64,000 bases of DNA from the NCBI RefSeq assembly GCF_018524365.1, contig NZ_JAEKFT010000022.1:23309-87308 (forward strand), written 5' to 3'. Under the pieces are notes generated by a model. That model saw nothing but the letters and a program-made list of their open reading frames with translations. It was not told the DNA's origin and did not search any database. The DNA comes from Denitromonas iodatirespirans (GTDB lineage Bacteria > Pseudomonadota > Gammaproteobacteria > Burkholderiales > Rhodocyclaceae). This document shows positions 1 to 10,591 of the stretch, in pieces (position 1 is the stretch's first letter; each line of letters starts with the position of its first letter). Both the position numbers and the translations under genes were made by a program.

Positions 1-181
1 CGGCCACGGCCTGGCCTTTTTGCCGGCCAGCTCGGTGGCGCGCGAGCTGGAGCGTGGCGAGGTGGTGGTGGCGGGGGATGCGCGCTGGTCGATCGACATG
101 GATGTGTGCGTGTATCGCGACCGCAACAACACCCGGGCGCCGCTCGAGCGCCTGTGGCGACACCTGACGCAGGCGGGTTGA
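1..181 (+). CDS. LysR-type regulator, C-terminal end only (5' part outside window)
   Basis: An open frame enters from the left edge and stops at 179-181. The about 59 visible residues include GHGLAFLPASSVARELERGE, which matches the last part of a LysR substrate-binding domain (the G-x-G-hydrophobic-LP stretch followed by a short helical tail). The DNA-binding half lies outside the window, so its target cannot be inferred. It runs in the same direction as aspA, about 110 bases upstream of it. The family call rests on pattern recognition of a short piece. Confidence 0.6.
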   Translation, partial: GHGLAFLPASSVARELERGEVVVAGDARWSIDMDVCVYRDRNNTRAPLERLWRHLTQAG

Positions 182-290
182 GCCGGTTCGCGCGAATCTA
201 TGCGCAACACGCATGGTTTGATGTGCGCAATGCATGCCGCCCTGGCGCGCGCTCGCCGACAATGCCAGCTCTTCCCACAAGGATGCTGGC

Positions 291-1694
<1,404 letters not shown>

Positions 1695-1703
1695 TCATGC
1701 GCC

Positions 1704-1719
1704 AAGGAGGGCTCCGATC
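1704..1719 (+). promoter_or_regulatory. Strong Shine-Dalgarno placed before an in-frame ATC codon
   Basis: AAGGAGG at 1704-1710 is followed after 6 bases by ATC at 1717-1719. The ATC is in frame with the sensor kinase, with no stop between it and the GTG at 1759. An in-frame CTG lies at 1726. An 11-codon open frame (ATG 1697, stop 1727-1729) also overlaps the site. Either ATC/CTG is used as the kinase start or the site serves that tiny frame. Confidence 0.4.
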
Positions 1720-1758
1720 GACACCCTGATCGAGGACCGCACTGCGGTCGATCCGCCG

Positions 1759-3618
1759 GTGGCGGAGCCCTCTGCCGGATCCCCTGCGCGCCGCCGGCGC
1801 CGTGTGCGGCGCGCGCTGACGGTGCTCGTGCTGGTGCTCGGCGTGGCACTCGTGACCTATCTGGTCAGCCAGCCGCTGGCGCGCCGGGCGCTGGACGAGG
1901 ATGCCTCCCACCGGCTCAAGCTGTTCGCCACCGCGGTCGAGGGGCTGATCAACCGCTACACCCTGATTCCCTCCGCGCTCGACCTCAACTCCTCGGTGGT
2001 CGGCTTTCTGCTGCAACCCTTCGAAGACGACAAGGCAGTGGCGCTCAGCCGCCAGCTCGCCTTGCTCAATGCGCGCATCGGCGCGCAGGCGGTGTATGTG
2101 CTCGACACCACCGGCCGGGTGTTGGCCAGCAGCAACTGGAACCGGCCCGACAGCTTTGTCGGCGAAGACCTCAGCTTCCGCCCCTATTTCCAGCGCGCCG
2201 TGCAGGGCGCCTCCACCCGGCATTTCGCGGTCGGCACCACGCGTGGCGATCCGGGCTATTACTATGCCCAGCCGATCCATGCCGGCGATCAGATCATCGG
2301 CGTGGCGGTGGTCAAGATCGGTCTGCAGGAGATCGAGCGCGCCTGGCCGACGCTGGACCGGCCGGCGCTGATCCATGACAGCCACGGCGTCGTCATCCTG
2401 TCCTCGGAGCCAGCCTGGCGCTACTCGGCGATCGCGCCGATCGACGCCGCCGACCGGGTGAAGCTCGACCGCGAGCGGCTGTATGGCGAGCAAGTCGGCA
2501 TGCGGTTGCCGGCGATGCGCCAGGGCGACGACCGCGAAGTGCGCCTCGCGCTACCCACCGGCGCCACCCGCAGCCGGCCCTTCCTGGCGCATTCGCGCGG
2601 CATCGACGGGACCGACTGGACGTTGGTGCTGTTCACCGACCTGCAGCCGGCGCATGTCACGGCGCTCGGCCATGCCGCGCTGGCCGCCTGCCTGGCCGGC
2701 GTGGCCCTGCTGTTGCTGCAGGTGGCCGCGCAGCGTCGGCGCATTCTGCTGCAGCGGCTGGAAAACCAGAGCCTGCTTGAGCGCACCAACCAGCGCCTGG
2801 AGATCACCGTCGGCGAGCGCACCGCGGCGCTCACCGAGGTCAACCGACGCCTGCGCGACGAGGTGGCCGAGCGCCAGGCCACCGAGGCTTCGCTGCGCGA
2901 GGCGCAGAACGAGCTGGTGCAGGCGGCCAAGCTGGCGGTGCTCGGCCAGCTGTCGGCCGGCATCACCCACGAGCTGAGCCAGCCGCTCGGTGCGATCCGC
3001 ACCCTGGCGGGCAACGCCATCGCCTTTCTCGAACGCGGCGATCCGCACACCGCGGCGCACAACCTGGGCATCGTCAATCGGCTGATCCACCAGATGGGCA
3101 GCATCATCGCGCCGCTCAAGAGCTTCGCCCGCAAGTCGCCGGCGCAGGCCGCGGCGGTCGATACCGCCTGCGCGGTGAGCAATGCGCTGGTGCTGCTGGC
3201 GCCGCGGCTGCAGGCCGAGGCGGTGGCGGTGAGCGACCTGACCCGCGCCGGCGAAGTCTTCGCCTGGTGCGACCAGAACCGCCTTGAGCAGGTGCTGGTG
3301 AACGTGATCGGCAACGCCTGCGACGCCATGCGCCAGTGCAGCCCGCGCCATGTCGAGATCGCCGCCCGTGCCGTGGATCGGGGCGTCGCGCTGACGGTGA
3401 GCGACTGCGGCCCCGGCTTCACGCCGGAGGTCGAGGCGCGCCTGTTCGAACCCTTTTTCACCACCAAGCCCAGCGGCGACGGTCTGGGCCTGGGGCTGGC
3501 CATCTCGCGCGACATCCTGCGCGAGCTGGGCGGCGACATGACGGCCCGCGCCACGCCCGGCGAAGGGGCCGAATTCTGTATCCTTCTGCCCCCCGTTCCT
3601 CAACCGAGAGTGTCCTGA
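1759..3618 (+). CDS. Sensor histidine kinase, DctB/AauS type
   Basis: A membrane kinase of at least 619 residues. It has an Arg-rich N-terminus, TM1 at about residues 17-38, a periplasmic sensor region, TM2 at about 299-322, a coiled coil, then HisKA with the H-box ITHELSQPLG near 402, N-box VLVNVIGNACDAM near 517, and G-boxes including SGDGLGLGLAI. This layout is that of DctB (C4-dicarboxylate) and AauS (acidic amino acid) kinases. Flanking aspA and glt genes favour Glu/Asp sensing. The listed start is GTG; a perfect AAGGAGG at 1704-1710 sits 48 bases away but only 6 bases before an in-frame ATC at 1717, so the true start may be non-canonical and 14 codons earlier. Confidence 0.85.
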   Translation: MAEPSAGSPARRRRRVRRALTVLVLVLGVALVTYLVSQPLARRALDEDASHRLKLFATAVEGLINRYTLIPSALDLNSSVVGFLLQPFEDDKAVALSRQLALLNARIGAQAVYVLDTTGRVLASSNWNRPDSFVGEDLSFRPYFQRAVQGASTRHFAVGTTRGDPGYYYAQPIHAGDQIIGVAVVKIGLQEIERAWPTLDRPALIHDSHGVVILSSEPAWRYSAIAPIDAADRVKLDRERLYGEQVGMRLPAMRQGDDREVRLALPTGATRSRPFLAHSRGIDGTDWTLVLFTDLQPAHVTALGHAALAACLAGVALLLLQVAAQRRRILLQRLENQSLLERTNQRLEITVGERTAALTEVNRRLRDEVAERQATEASLREAQNELVQAAKLAVLGQLSAGITHELSQPLGAIRTLAGNAIAFLERGDPHTAAHNLGIVNRLIHQMGSIIAPLKSFARKSPAQAAAVDTACAVSNALVLLAPRLQAEAVAVSDLTRAGEVFAWCDQNRLEQVLVNVIGNACDAMRQCSPRHVEIAARAVDRGVALTVSDCGPGFTPEVEARLFEPFFTTKPSGDGLGLGLAISRDILRELGGDMTARATPGEGAEFCILLPPVPQPRVS

Positions 3619-3620
3619 CG

Positions 3621-4952
3621 ATGTGTCTGCCGATCCTGGTCGTGGAAGACGACCCCAACCTGCGCCTGGGCTGCCAGCAGGCCCTGCAACTGGCCGGCCT
3701 GACGGTGTTGCTGGCCGATTCGGCCGAAGCGGCGCTGAGCGAATTCGCCCACACGCCGCTGGGCGCGCTGATCACCGATGTTCGCCTGCCCGGCGCCGAC
3801 GGCATGCAGCTGCTGCGCACCGTGCTGCGGCGCGACCCCGGCCTGCCGGTGGTGGTGATCACCGGCCATGGCGACATCACGCTGGCGGTCGAGGCGATGC
3901 GCAGCGGGGCCTACGATTTCATCACCAAGCCTTTCGCGCCCGAGCATCTGGCCGAGGTGGCCCGGCGTGCGCTGGACAAGCGCGAGCTGTCGCAGAAGGT
4001 GGCGCAGTGGCGCGATCCGCAGGCCGCGCAGGGCAGCCTTGAGCGCCGGCTGGTGGGCGATTCGCCGGCCATGCAGCGGGTGCGCCAGCGGGTGCGCGAC
4101 GTGGCCGACAAGGCGGTGGATGTGCTCATCCATGGCGAGACCGGCACCGGCAAGGAGATGGTGGCGCGCTGTCTGCACGAGCTGGGCGGCCGCGCGCGCG
4201 GCCACTTCGTCGCGCTCAACTGCGGCGGCCTGCCCGATACCCTGCTCGACAGCGAGCTGTTCGGCCACGAGCCGGGCGCCTTCACCGGCGCGGCGCGGCG
4301 GCGCGTGGGCAAGATCGAGCATGCCAGCGGCGGCACGCTGTTTCTCGACGAGCTCGAGAGCATGCCGATGGCGGTGCAGATCAAGCTGCTGCGGGTCTTG
4401 CAGGAGCGGGTGATCGAACGCCTCGGCGCCAACCAGAGCATCGCGGTCGACACCCGCGTGGTGGCGGCGACCAAGGCCGACCTGGTGGCACTGTCGGCCA
4501 AGGACCAGTTCCGCAGCGATCTCTACTACCGGCTCAACGTGGTCACCATCGACCTGCCGCCGCTGCGCGAGCGGCGCGAAGACATCCCGCTGCTACTGGC
4601 CTGTTTCATGAGCGAGGCGGCGGCCCGGCTGGACCTGCCGGTACCCGAGCTGGAGCCGGCCCAGCTGCAGGCGCTGATGGCCCACGACTGGCCGGGCAAT
4701 GTGCGCGAGCTGCGCAACAAGGCCGACTGCCTGGTGCTCGGGCTGGCGCAGGACGAAGGCGCCGTCGCCATCAGCGGCGGGCCGAAGGGCGCCTCGCTGG
4801 CGGCGGCGGTGGAGGCTTTCGAGCGCCAGCTGATCGCCGGCGCGCTGGCGCGCGAGGGCGGCAACCTGAGCCGCACCGCCGAGCAGTTGCGCGTGGCCAA
4901 GACCACGCTGCACGACAAGATCCGCCGGCTCGGCCTGCAGGCGGTGTCCTGA
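3621..4952 (+). CDS. Sigma-54-dependent response regulator, DctD/AauR type
   Basis: A 443-residue NtrC-family regulator. It has a receiver domain with phospho-acceptor Asp53 (LITDVRLPGADG), an AAA+ sigma-54 interaction domain with Walker A GETGTGKE near 172-179, the GAFTGA loop near 218-223 and Walker B GGTLFLDE, and a Fis-type HTH at the C-terminus (GNLSRTAEQLRVAKTTLHDKI). It starts 2 bases after the kinase stop, so the two are co-transcribed and probably translationally coupled. It should bind dyads upstream of a -24/-12 promoter. Such a promoter with two dyads lies just downstream, before gltI, so it likely activates Glu/Asp uptake. Confidence 0.9.
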   Translation: MCLPILVVEDDPNLRLGCQQALQLAGLTVLLADSAEAALSEFAHTPLGALITDVRLPGADGMQLLRTVLRRDPGLPVVVITGHGDITLAVEAMRSGAYDFITKPFAPEHLAEVARRALDKRELSQKVAQWRDPQAAQGSLERRLVGDSPAMQRVRQRVRDVADKAVDVLIHGETGTGKEMVARCLHELGGRARGHFVALNCGGLPDTLLDSELFGHEPGAFTGAARRRVGKIEHASGGTLFLDELESMPMAVQIKLLRVLQERVIERLGANQSIAVDTRVVAATKADLVALSAKDQFRSDLYYRLNVVTIDLPPLRERREDIPLLLACFMSEAAARLDLPVPELEPAQLQALMAHDWPGNVRELRNKADCLVLGLAQDEGAVAISGGPKGASLAAAVEAFERQLIAGALAREGGNLSRTAEQLRVAKTTLHDKIRRLGLQAVS

Positions 4953-5087
4953 GCGCCTGAGCGTCTTTCGTTCATACCCGTTCGCCCCCAAAGACGACCT
5001 GCTCGTCGTTGCACATGCTCGCCATCGCCCGAGCTGCGGTGGTGCTTTGCGTCTGGATCAGACCGTGTTTGGCGCGCCGCTCGGCCA

Positions 5088-5108
5088 CGCCCGAAAAACG
5101 CTCGGGCG
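5088..5108. promoter_or_regulatory. Inverted repeat between regulator gene and glt operon
   Basis: CGCCCGA (5088-5094) and TCGGGCG (5102-5108) form a 7-base dyad with a 7-base spacer. It could be a weak hairpin ending the upstream operon or a degenerate third activator site. There is no T-run after it. Confidence 0.3.
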
Positions 5109-5113
5109 CTGAG

Positions 5114-5137
5114 CGGCGTTCGGTTTTCCGAACGCCG
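5114..5137. promoter_or_regulatory. Activator site, perfect dyad TTCGG-N4-CCGAA
   Basis: CGGCGTTCGG (5114-5123) and its exact reverse complement (5128-5137) flank TTTT. The core at 5119-5132 fits TTCGG-N4-CCGAA, which I recall as the motif reported for AauR in Pseudomonas putida. It lies about 105 bp upstream of the -24/-12 promoter, a normal distance for a sigma-54 enhancer. Confidence 0.7.
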
Positions 5138-5151
5138 GCCGGGCGGAGGCG

Positions 5152-5165
5152 TTCGACCGGGCGAA
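5152..5165. promoter_or_regulatory. Second, weaker activator dyad
   Basis: TTCGACCGGGCGAA is an imperfect copy of the TTCGG-N4-CCGAA core. It is centred 33 bp (about three helical turns) downstream of the first dyad, as expected for two activator dimers bound on the same face of the DNA. Confidence 0.5.
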
Positions 5166-5239
5166 CGGGGTCGCAGCATGCCTGATAGGTAATGCTGATA
5201 AATCAATGAGTTGCATTGATGTGCCAGGGCGAATGGGGC

Positions 5240-5255
5240 TGGCACGCAAGCTGCA
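5240..5255 (+). promoter_or_regulatory. Sigma-54 (-24/-12) promoter of the glt operon
   Basis: TGGCACG at 5240-5246 followed by CTGCA at 5251-5255. The GG (5241-5242) and GC (5253-5254) are separated by exactly 10 bases, and only one base departs from TGGCACG-N4-TTGCA. It lies about 65 bp before the gltI start and downstream of two enhancer-like dyads. Confidence 0.85.
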
Positions 5256-5319
5256 AAAGAGGGGTGGCGTCGCCGTAGCGGCGTTCGAGAAACTCCACAA
5301 ATATCCGGGAGACACACCC

Positions 5320-6219
5320 ATGCAGTTTTCGCGCACCCTGATTGCCCTGGCCGTGACGGCCGCCGCTTTTAACGCACCCGCCGGCGCGCAGGAGGCCGGC
5401 GGCACGCTGGCCAAGATCCGCGACGCCAAGACCATCGTGGTCGGCCATCGCGAATCCTCCGTTCCGTTCTCCTACCTGGGCGCTGACCAGCAGCCGGTGG
5501 GCTACATGATGGATCTGTGCGCCAAGGTGGTCGACGCGGTGAAGGATCGCCTGAAGATGCCCGAGCTGGCGGTGCGCTACCAGGCCGTCACCTCGCAGAA
5601 TCGCATTCCGCTGATGCAGAACGGCACCATCGACATCGAATGCGGCTCGACCACCAACAGCGTGGCGCGCCAGCAGCAGGTGGCCTTCAGCGTGACGCCC
5701 TTCATCACCAGCATTCGCATGGTGGTGCGCAAGGATTCGGGCATCAAGACCATCGCCGACCTCGACGGCAAGCCGCTGGTGACCACCACCGGCACCACTT
5801 CCGACAAGCTGATCAAGGACAACGAGAAGGGCCAGTCGATCAACGTGACCAACGTCTATGGCAAGGACCACGCCGACTCCTTCCTGATGGTCGCTAGCGG
5901 CCGGGCTTCCGCCTTCGTGATGGACGACATCCTGCTCGCCGGTCTGATGGCCAATGCCAAGGACCCGGCCCAGTTCGAGATCGTCGGCCCCTCGCTGCGC
6001 GACGAACCCTATGGCGTGATGCTGCGCAAGGGCGACCCCGAGTTCAAGGCGCTGGTCGATGACACCCTGACCGGCATGATGAAGAGCGGCGAGGTGGCCA
6101 AGGTCTACGCCAAGTGGTTCCAGAGCCCGATCCCGCCGCGCAACGTGAACCTCAACTTCCCGATGAGCGAGGCCCTGCGCCTGGCCCTGACCACGCCCAC
6201 CGACAAGGGCGTCGAGTAA
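5320..6219 (+). CDS. gltI: Glutamate/aspartate ABC transporter, periplasmic binding protein
   Basis: A 299-residue protein (E. coli GltI is 302). It has a cleavable signal peptide ending near AGAQ-EAGG and an extracellular solute-binding family 3 fold. Visible family features are RESSVPFSYL, the ECGSTTNS stretch, and the C-terminal KWFQSPIPPRNVNLNFPM typical of GltI. The start at 5320 is chosen because the signal peptide begins there. It is the first gene of a gltIJKL operon driven by the sigma-54 promoter at 5240. It captures Glu/Asp in the periplasm for GltJK/GltL. A close paralogue lies at 10592. Confidence 0.93.
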   Translation: MQFSRTLIALAVTAAAFNAPAGAQEAGGTLAKIRDAKTIVVGHRESSVPFSYLGADQQPVGYMMDLCAKVVDAVKDRLKMPELAVRYQAVTSQNRIPLMQNGTIDIECGSTTNSVARQQQVAFSVTPFITSIRMVVRKDSGIKTIADLDGKPLVTTTGTTSDKLIKDNEKGQSINVTNVYGKDHADSFLMVASGRASAFVMDDILLAGLMANAKDPAQFEIVGPSLRDEPYGVMLRKGDPEFKALVDDTLTGMMKSGEVAKVYAKWFQSPIPPRNVNLNFPMSEALRLALTTPTDKGVE

Positions 6220-6376
6220 GCCGCCACCCGGACGGCGTTCGTCGTCCGGTTCCGTTTTGTGAGATGTGCCGCGCCCGGGGAGCACGACCCTCCCTCCTCC
6301 GGTCGTGTGGGCCGGCACATCCATTTTTCCGAATGCATCCCGGGCCGCGTCTTGGCGCGCCCATGAAGGAGTTCCC

Positions 6377-7114
6377 ATGAACTACCACTGGAACTGGCAG
6401 TTCTTCTTGCAGCAGACCGACGACGGCCTGCGCTACTACGAATGGATTCTCAGCGGTCTGGGCTGGACCACCCTGGTCTCGCTCGGCGCGCTGGCGCTGG
6501 CGCTCATCGTCGGTTCGGTGCTCGGCGTGATGCGCACCACCGAGCGGCGGGCGCTGGTGCTGATCGGCGACAGCTATGTCGACCTGTTCCGCAACATCCC
6601 GCTCATCGTGCAGCTGTTCCTGTGGTTCTTCGTGGTGCCCGAACTGCTGCCCGAGGCGATCGGCCTGTGGGTCAAGCAGGAGCTGCCCTATGTGGCCACC
6701 GCCATCGTCGGCCTCGGCCTGTACACCGCCGCGCGGATCGCCGAGCAGGTCAAGTCGGGCATCCAGTCGCTGTCGCGCGGGCAGCGCAACGCCGGCCTGG
6801 CGCTGGGCTTCACCGAATGGCAGACCTACCGCTACGTGCGCCTGCCGATGGCCTACCGCATCGTGCTGCCGGCGCTCACCTCCGAAGCCATGAACGTGTT
6901 CAAGAACTCCTCGGTGACTTACGCCGTGGGCATGCTCGAACTGTACTTCCAGTACAAGCAGATCATCGAGAAGACCTCGCAGGTGCTGGAGATCACCTTG
7001 GTGGTGACGCTGCTCTACGTGACCCTGGCCTTCACCATGAACCGCCTGCTCGGCTGGGTCGAGCGCCGCACCCGGGTGCCCGGGCTGATCGCCGCCGGTC
7101 AGGGAGGGCACTGA
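6377..7114 (+). CDS. gltJ: Glutamate/aspartate ABC transporter permease
   Basis: A 245-residue inner-membrane permease of the HisMQ family. It begins MNYHWNWQFF like E. coli GltJ, has several hydrophobic spans, and carries the EAA-type cytoplasmic loop SLSRGQRNAGLALGFTEWQ that docks the ATPase. A good GAAGGAG site precedes the ATG at 6377. A 157-base gap separates it from gltI. It forms a heterodimer with the permease encoded one base downstream. Confidence 0.92.
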   Translation: MNYHWNWQFFLQQTDDGLRYYEWILSGLGWTTLVSLGALALALIVGSVLGVMRTTERRALVLIGDSYVDLFRNIPLIVQLFLWFFVVPELLPEAIGLWVKQELPYVATAIVGLGLYTAARIAEQVKSGIQSLSRGQRNAGLALGFTEWQTYRYVRLPMAYRIVLPALTSEAMNVFKNSSVTYAVGMLELYFQYKQIIEKTSQVLEITLVVTLLYVTLAFTMNRLLGWVERRTRVPGLIAAGQGGH

Positions 7115-7115
7115 G

Positions 7116-7796
7116 ATGGGTGACTTCGACTTTTCGGTGATCGCCGAGAACTGGGCCTTTCTGGCCGAGGGCCTGCGCTACACCGTGCAGGTCACGCTGG
7201 TGGCGATGATCGGCGGCATCGTGCTGGGCACCGCGCTGGCGCTGATGCGCCTGTCGTCCAACCCGCTGCTGCAGCGCTTCGCCGCGGCCTACATCAACAT
7301 CTTCCGCAGCGTGCCGCTGGTGCAGGTGATCCTCGCCTTCTACCTGATCCTGCCGCTGGTGCTGCGCCTGGTCACCGGCCAGATGATCCCGGTCGGCGCC
7401 GACACCTCGGCCTACCTCACCTTCATGGTCTTCGAGGCCGCCTACTACGCCGAGATCATGCGTTCGGGCATCCAGTCGGTGCCGCGCGGCCAGGTCGGCG
7501 CCGGCTATGCGCTGGGCTTCACTTACGCCCAGAGCATGCGCTACGTGGTGCTGCCGCAGGCCTTTCGCAACATGCTGCCGGTGCTGCTGACGCAGACCAT
7601 CGTGCTGTTCCAGGACGTATCGCTGGTGTACGCCATCGGCGCCACCGACTTCTTCGGCGCGGCCGACAAGATCACCCAGCGCGACCTGCGCCCGGTCGAG
7701 ATGTACACCACCGTGGCGGTCGTCTACTTCCTCATCTGCTTTGCCCTGTCGCGCCTGGTCAAACGGCTGCAGACGCGCATTGCCATCATTCGCTAA
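7116..7796 (+). CDS. gltK: Glutamate/aspartate ABC transporter permease
   Basis: A 226-residue HisMQ-family permease. It has an N-terminal membrane span after a short polar segment (MGDFDFSVIAENW) and an EAA-loop SVPRGQVGAGYALGFTYAQ. It starts 1 base after the gltJ stop, so the two permeases are coupled. Length and order match gltK. It is the partner of GltJ in the channel. Confidence 0.92.
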   Translation: MGDFDFSVIAENWAFLAEGLRYTVQVTLVAMIGGIVLGTALALMRLSSNPLLQRFAAAYINIFRSVPLVQVILAFYLILPLVLRLVTGQMIPVGADTSAYLTFMVFEAAYYAEIMRSGIQSVPRGQVGAGYALGFTYAQSMRYVVLPQAFRNMLPVLLTQTIVLFQDVSLVYAIGATDFFGAADKITQRDLRPVEMYTTVAVVYFLICFALSRLVKRLQTRIAIIR

Positions 7797-7808
7797 AGGA
7801 GATCCGCG

Positions 7809-8537
7809 ATGATCGAGATCAACAATGTATCCAAGTGGTATGGCGACTTCCGGGTCCTGACCGAGTGCACCACGCGTGTGGCCGCCGGCGAAGTGGTGGT
7901 GGTGTGCGGCCCGTCCGGCTCGGGCAAGTCGACGCTCATCAAGTGCGTCAATGCGCTCGAACCCTTCAACGAAGGCAGCATCACCGTCGACGGCACCTCG
8001 GTCGGCGCGCGCGGCACCTCGCTGCCCAAGCTGCGGGCTCGGGTGGGCATGGTGTTCCAGCATTTCGAGCTGTTCCCGCACATGAGCATCACCGACAACC
8101 TGGCCATCGCCCAGATCAAGGTGCTCGGCCGCGGGCGTGACGAAGCGCGGCAGAAGGGCCTGGCGCTGCTCGACCGGGTCGGCCTCAAGGCGCATGCCGA
8201 CAAATTCCCCGGTCAGCTGTCGGGCGGCCAGCAGCAGCGCGTGGCGATTGCCCGCGCGCTGGCGATGGACCCGATCTGCATGCTCTTCGACGAACCCACC
8301 TCGGCGCTCGACCCCGAGATGATCAACGAGGTGCTCGACGTGATGGTCGAGCTGGCGCAGGAGGGCATGACCATGATGTGCGTGACCCACGAGATGGGCT
8401 TCGCGCGCAAGGTGGCCAGCCGCGTCATCTTCATGGACCACGGCCATATCGTCGAAGACGACGACAAGGACGCCTTCTTCGGTAACCCGCGCTCCGAGCG
8501 GGCGCGCCAGTTCCTCGACAAGATCCTGCAGCACTGA
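7809..8537 (+). CDS. gltL: Glutamate/aspartate ABC transporter ATPase
   Basis: A 242-residue cytoplasmic ATPase. It shows Walker [11 protein letters not shown]-loop [10 protein letters not shown], signature [15 protein letters not shown], Walker [15 protein letters not shown] and the switch His in [16 protein letters not shown] lies 8 bases before the ATG. It powers the GltJK channel. The operon appears to continue into a chemoreceptor 11 bases downstream. Confidence 0.94.
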   Translation: MIEINNVSKWYGDFRVLTECTTRVAAGEVVVVCGPSGSGKSTLIKCVNALEPFNEGSITVDGTSVGARGTSLPKLRARVGMVFQHFELFPHMSITDNLAIAQIKVLGRGRDEARQKGLALLDRVGLKAHADKFPGQLSGGQQQRVAIARALAMDPICMLFDEPTSALDPEMINEVLDVMVELAQEGMTMMCVTHEMGFARKVASRVIFMDHGHIVEDDDKDAFFGNPRSERARQFLDKILQH

Positions 8538-8548
8538 GAGGTCAGACC

Positions 8549-10570
8549 ATGGCGATGCTGCTGGCGGTGTCCGAACACCTGATGGGCCGTTTGCGCTACG
8601 CGGGCAAGTTCGCCGTGGTCGGCGGCGTCTTCCTGGCCGCCTTGTGCGTGCTCACCTGGCTGGCGGTGGCGCCGCTGCTCGACGGCGTGCGGCAGGTCGC
8701 CGCCGAGCGCCAGGGCCTGGCGGCGGTGGCGCACCTGACCGGCGCCAGCGCCCGCCTGCGCACCGTGCGCGAAGGCGCCCAGCCGCTGCTGGCCGGGTTG
8801 TGGGCCGGCCAGGCCGACGCCGCCAGCGCCGCCGCGCAGCTGACGGCGGCCCTGGACACGCTCGAGCCGCTCACCGAATCGGCACCCTTCGACGATGCCG
8901 CCCGGCGCCGCTGGCAACGCATCCGCCAGGAGGCCGGTGCACTCGCGCCCGGTGCCGGGGCGCGCTCGGAGGCGATCTACAACGGCGCCACCGCGCTGGT
9001 GGACCAGATCAACCGGCTGGTCCTGCATCTCGGTTACACCTCGGGCCTGAGCCTCGATCCGCACGAGGCTGGCCACTTCGTGCTGCGCGCCTGTGCCGAG
9101 GATCTGCCGCGCATCCAGGAAGCCTTCAACCGCCTGAAGGTCGTGGCCATCGCCGATGCCGTGCAGCAGGCCGCCTTTACCGACGACAAACTGGTGCTGA
9201 CCCAGGCGGCGCGCGAAGTGCGCAGTTCGCTGCAGCAATTGACCGACCTCACCGGGCTGGCGCTGCGTGACGCGCCGGCCGTCGACGGCGCCCTCCGCCA
9301 GGCCCTGGACGATGTCGCGCCAGTGCTGGCGCTCACGCGCAAGATCGACGCCGATTTCGTCGCCGCCGACGAACTCGCTATCGACGCCAAGGCCTTTGCC
9401 GCCGAGGTGCGGGCCGCCGAAAGCCTGCTCGCGGGGCTCGATGCCAGTTTTCTCGCTGCGGCCGAGACATTGTTGCTCGAGCGCCAGGCCCGCTTGAATG
9501 CTCGCCTGCAGGCGGTGCTCGGCGGCATGGCGCTGGTGTTGCTGGTGCTGCTGTGGCTGTTCGGCGGCTTCTACGCGGCGGTGCGCCGCGCCGTGCGGGC
9601 TTTGTCGGCCGACTCCAACCGGCTGCTCGACGGCGACCTGACCGTGGGCTTCGCCCTGCGCGGGCGGGACGAGTTGGCCGAAGTCGGCCAGCACCTGGGC
9701 ACGGTCGTCGGCGGGCTGCGCCGACTGATCGGCGAGGTGGCCGAGAGCAGCGAGCAGGTCACCGAGGCGGCGGCCAAGCTGGCGTCCACCGCACGCGAGC
9801 AGGCCGGCGGTGCCAGCGAGCAGACCGCCGCGGCCGAGGCCACGGTGGCCGCGATGGCGCGCATGTCGGCACATATCGGCAGTGCCAGCGCCGATGCCGA
9901 AGCGGTGCGCCAGCGCGCCCGCGAAAGCGTGCTGCGCATCGAGCGCGGGCGCGAGCATCTGCAGCAATTGACCGAGGGGCTGACGCATGCCGACCGCAGC
10001 GCCGACACCATGGCCGCCGCCGCGTTGGCCTTTGTCGACAGCACGCAGAGCATCACCGTGATGACCCGCCGGGTGCGCGAGATCGCTGAGCAGACCAATC
10101 TGCTGGCGCTCAACGCCGCGGTCGAGGCGGCGCGTGCCGGCGAGCAGGGACGCGGCTTTGCGGTGGTGGCCGGTGAGGTGCGCAAGCTGGCCGAGCGGGC
10201 CAACCACAGCGTGGCCGAAATCGACGGCGTGACCGCCGGTCTCGGCGAGCGTGCCACCGATCTGGCCGATACTGCGCGCTCGAGCAAGGCCGCGCTGGCG
10301 ACCGGGCTGGCCCATGTGGACGGGGTGCGCGACACCCTCGATGCGGCCAGCGAGGCCGCCGTCCAGGCCGATCGCGGCATGGACGAGATCGCCGCCATGA
10401 TGCGTGCCCAGCATGACGAAGGCGGCACCGCCTCGACCCAGGCCGGCCACATCGCCGCACTGGCCGCGCAGCATCAGACCGACATGGAAGACAGCGCGGC
10501 GACCGCCCGCGCACTGGACACCCTGGCCCGGCGCATGAGTGCTGCCATCGGCCGCTTCCGCTTACGCTGA
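8549..10570 (+). CDS. Methyl-accepting chemotaxis protein
   Basis: A 673-residue chemoreceptor. TM1 is at about residues 20-42, followed by a large mostly helical Ala-rich periplasmic sensor of about 280 residues, TM2 near 320-345, HAMP, and the signalling hairpin with [20 protein letters not shown] near 515-535 and methylation helices on both sides. It starts 11 bases after gltL and is followed 21 bases later by a second GltI-like protein, so all six genes look like one transcript. The context suggests taxis to acidic amino acids, perhaps through a liganded binding protein. No CheR-binding pentapeptide is seen at the C-terminus (ends GRFRLR). Confidence 0.9.
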   Translation: MAMLLAVSEHLMGRLRYAGKFAVVGGVFLAALCVLTWLAVAPLLDGVRQVAAERQGLAAVAHLTGASARLRTVREGAQPLLAGLWAGQADAASAAAQLTAALDTLEPLTESAPFDDAARRRWQRIRQEAGALAPGAGARSEAIYNGATALVDQINRLVLHLGYTSGLSLDPHEAGHFVLRACAEDLPRIQEAFNRLKVVAIADAVQQAAFTDDKLVLTQAAREVRSSLQQLTDLTGLALRDAPAVDGALRQALDDVAPVLALTRKIDADFVAADELAIDAKAFAAEVRAAESLLAGLDASFLAAAETLLLERQARLNARLQAVLGGMALVLLVLLWLFGGFYAAVRRAVRALSADSNRLLDGDLTVGFALRGRDELAEVGQHLGTVVGGLRRLIGEVAESSEQVTEAAAKLASTAREQAGGASEQTAAAEATVAAMARMSAHIGSASADAEAVRQRARESVLRIERGREHLQQLTEGLTHADRSADTMAAAALAFVDSTQSITVMTRRVREIAEQTNLLALNAAVEAARAGEQGRGFAVVAGEVRKLAERANHSVAEIDGVTAGLGERATDLADTARSSKAALATGLAHVDGVRDTLDAASEAAVQADRGMDEIAAMMRAQHDEGGTASTQAGHIAALAAQHQTDMEDSAATARALDTLARRMSAAIGRFRLR

Positions 10571-10591
10571 CCCCACCCGAAGGAGAGCACC

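Noticed and set aside
213..228. A GG-N10-GC pair upstream of aspA resembling a -24/-12 promoter
   Set aside because: Only about 7 of 12 conserved positions match (TGGTTTG, GCGCA); too weak compared with the two good sigma-54 promoters in this window.
3621..4952. Calling the two-component pair DctB/DctD for C4-dicarboxylates
   Set aside because: No dctA or TRAP transporter gene is nearby, while aspA, gltIJKL and TTCGG-type dyads are; AauS/AauR-like function fits better, so no dct symbol was given.
8213..10474. A 753-residue minus-strand open frame
   Set aside because: It is antisense to gltL and the chemoreceptor, which have clear motifs; no recognisable domain in the shadow.
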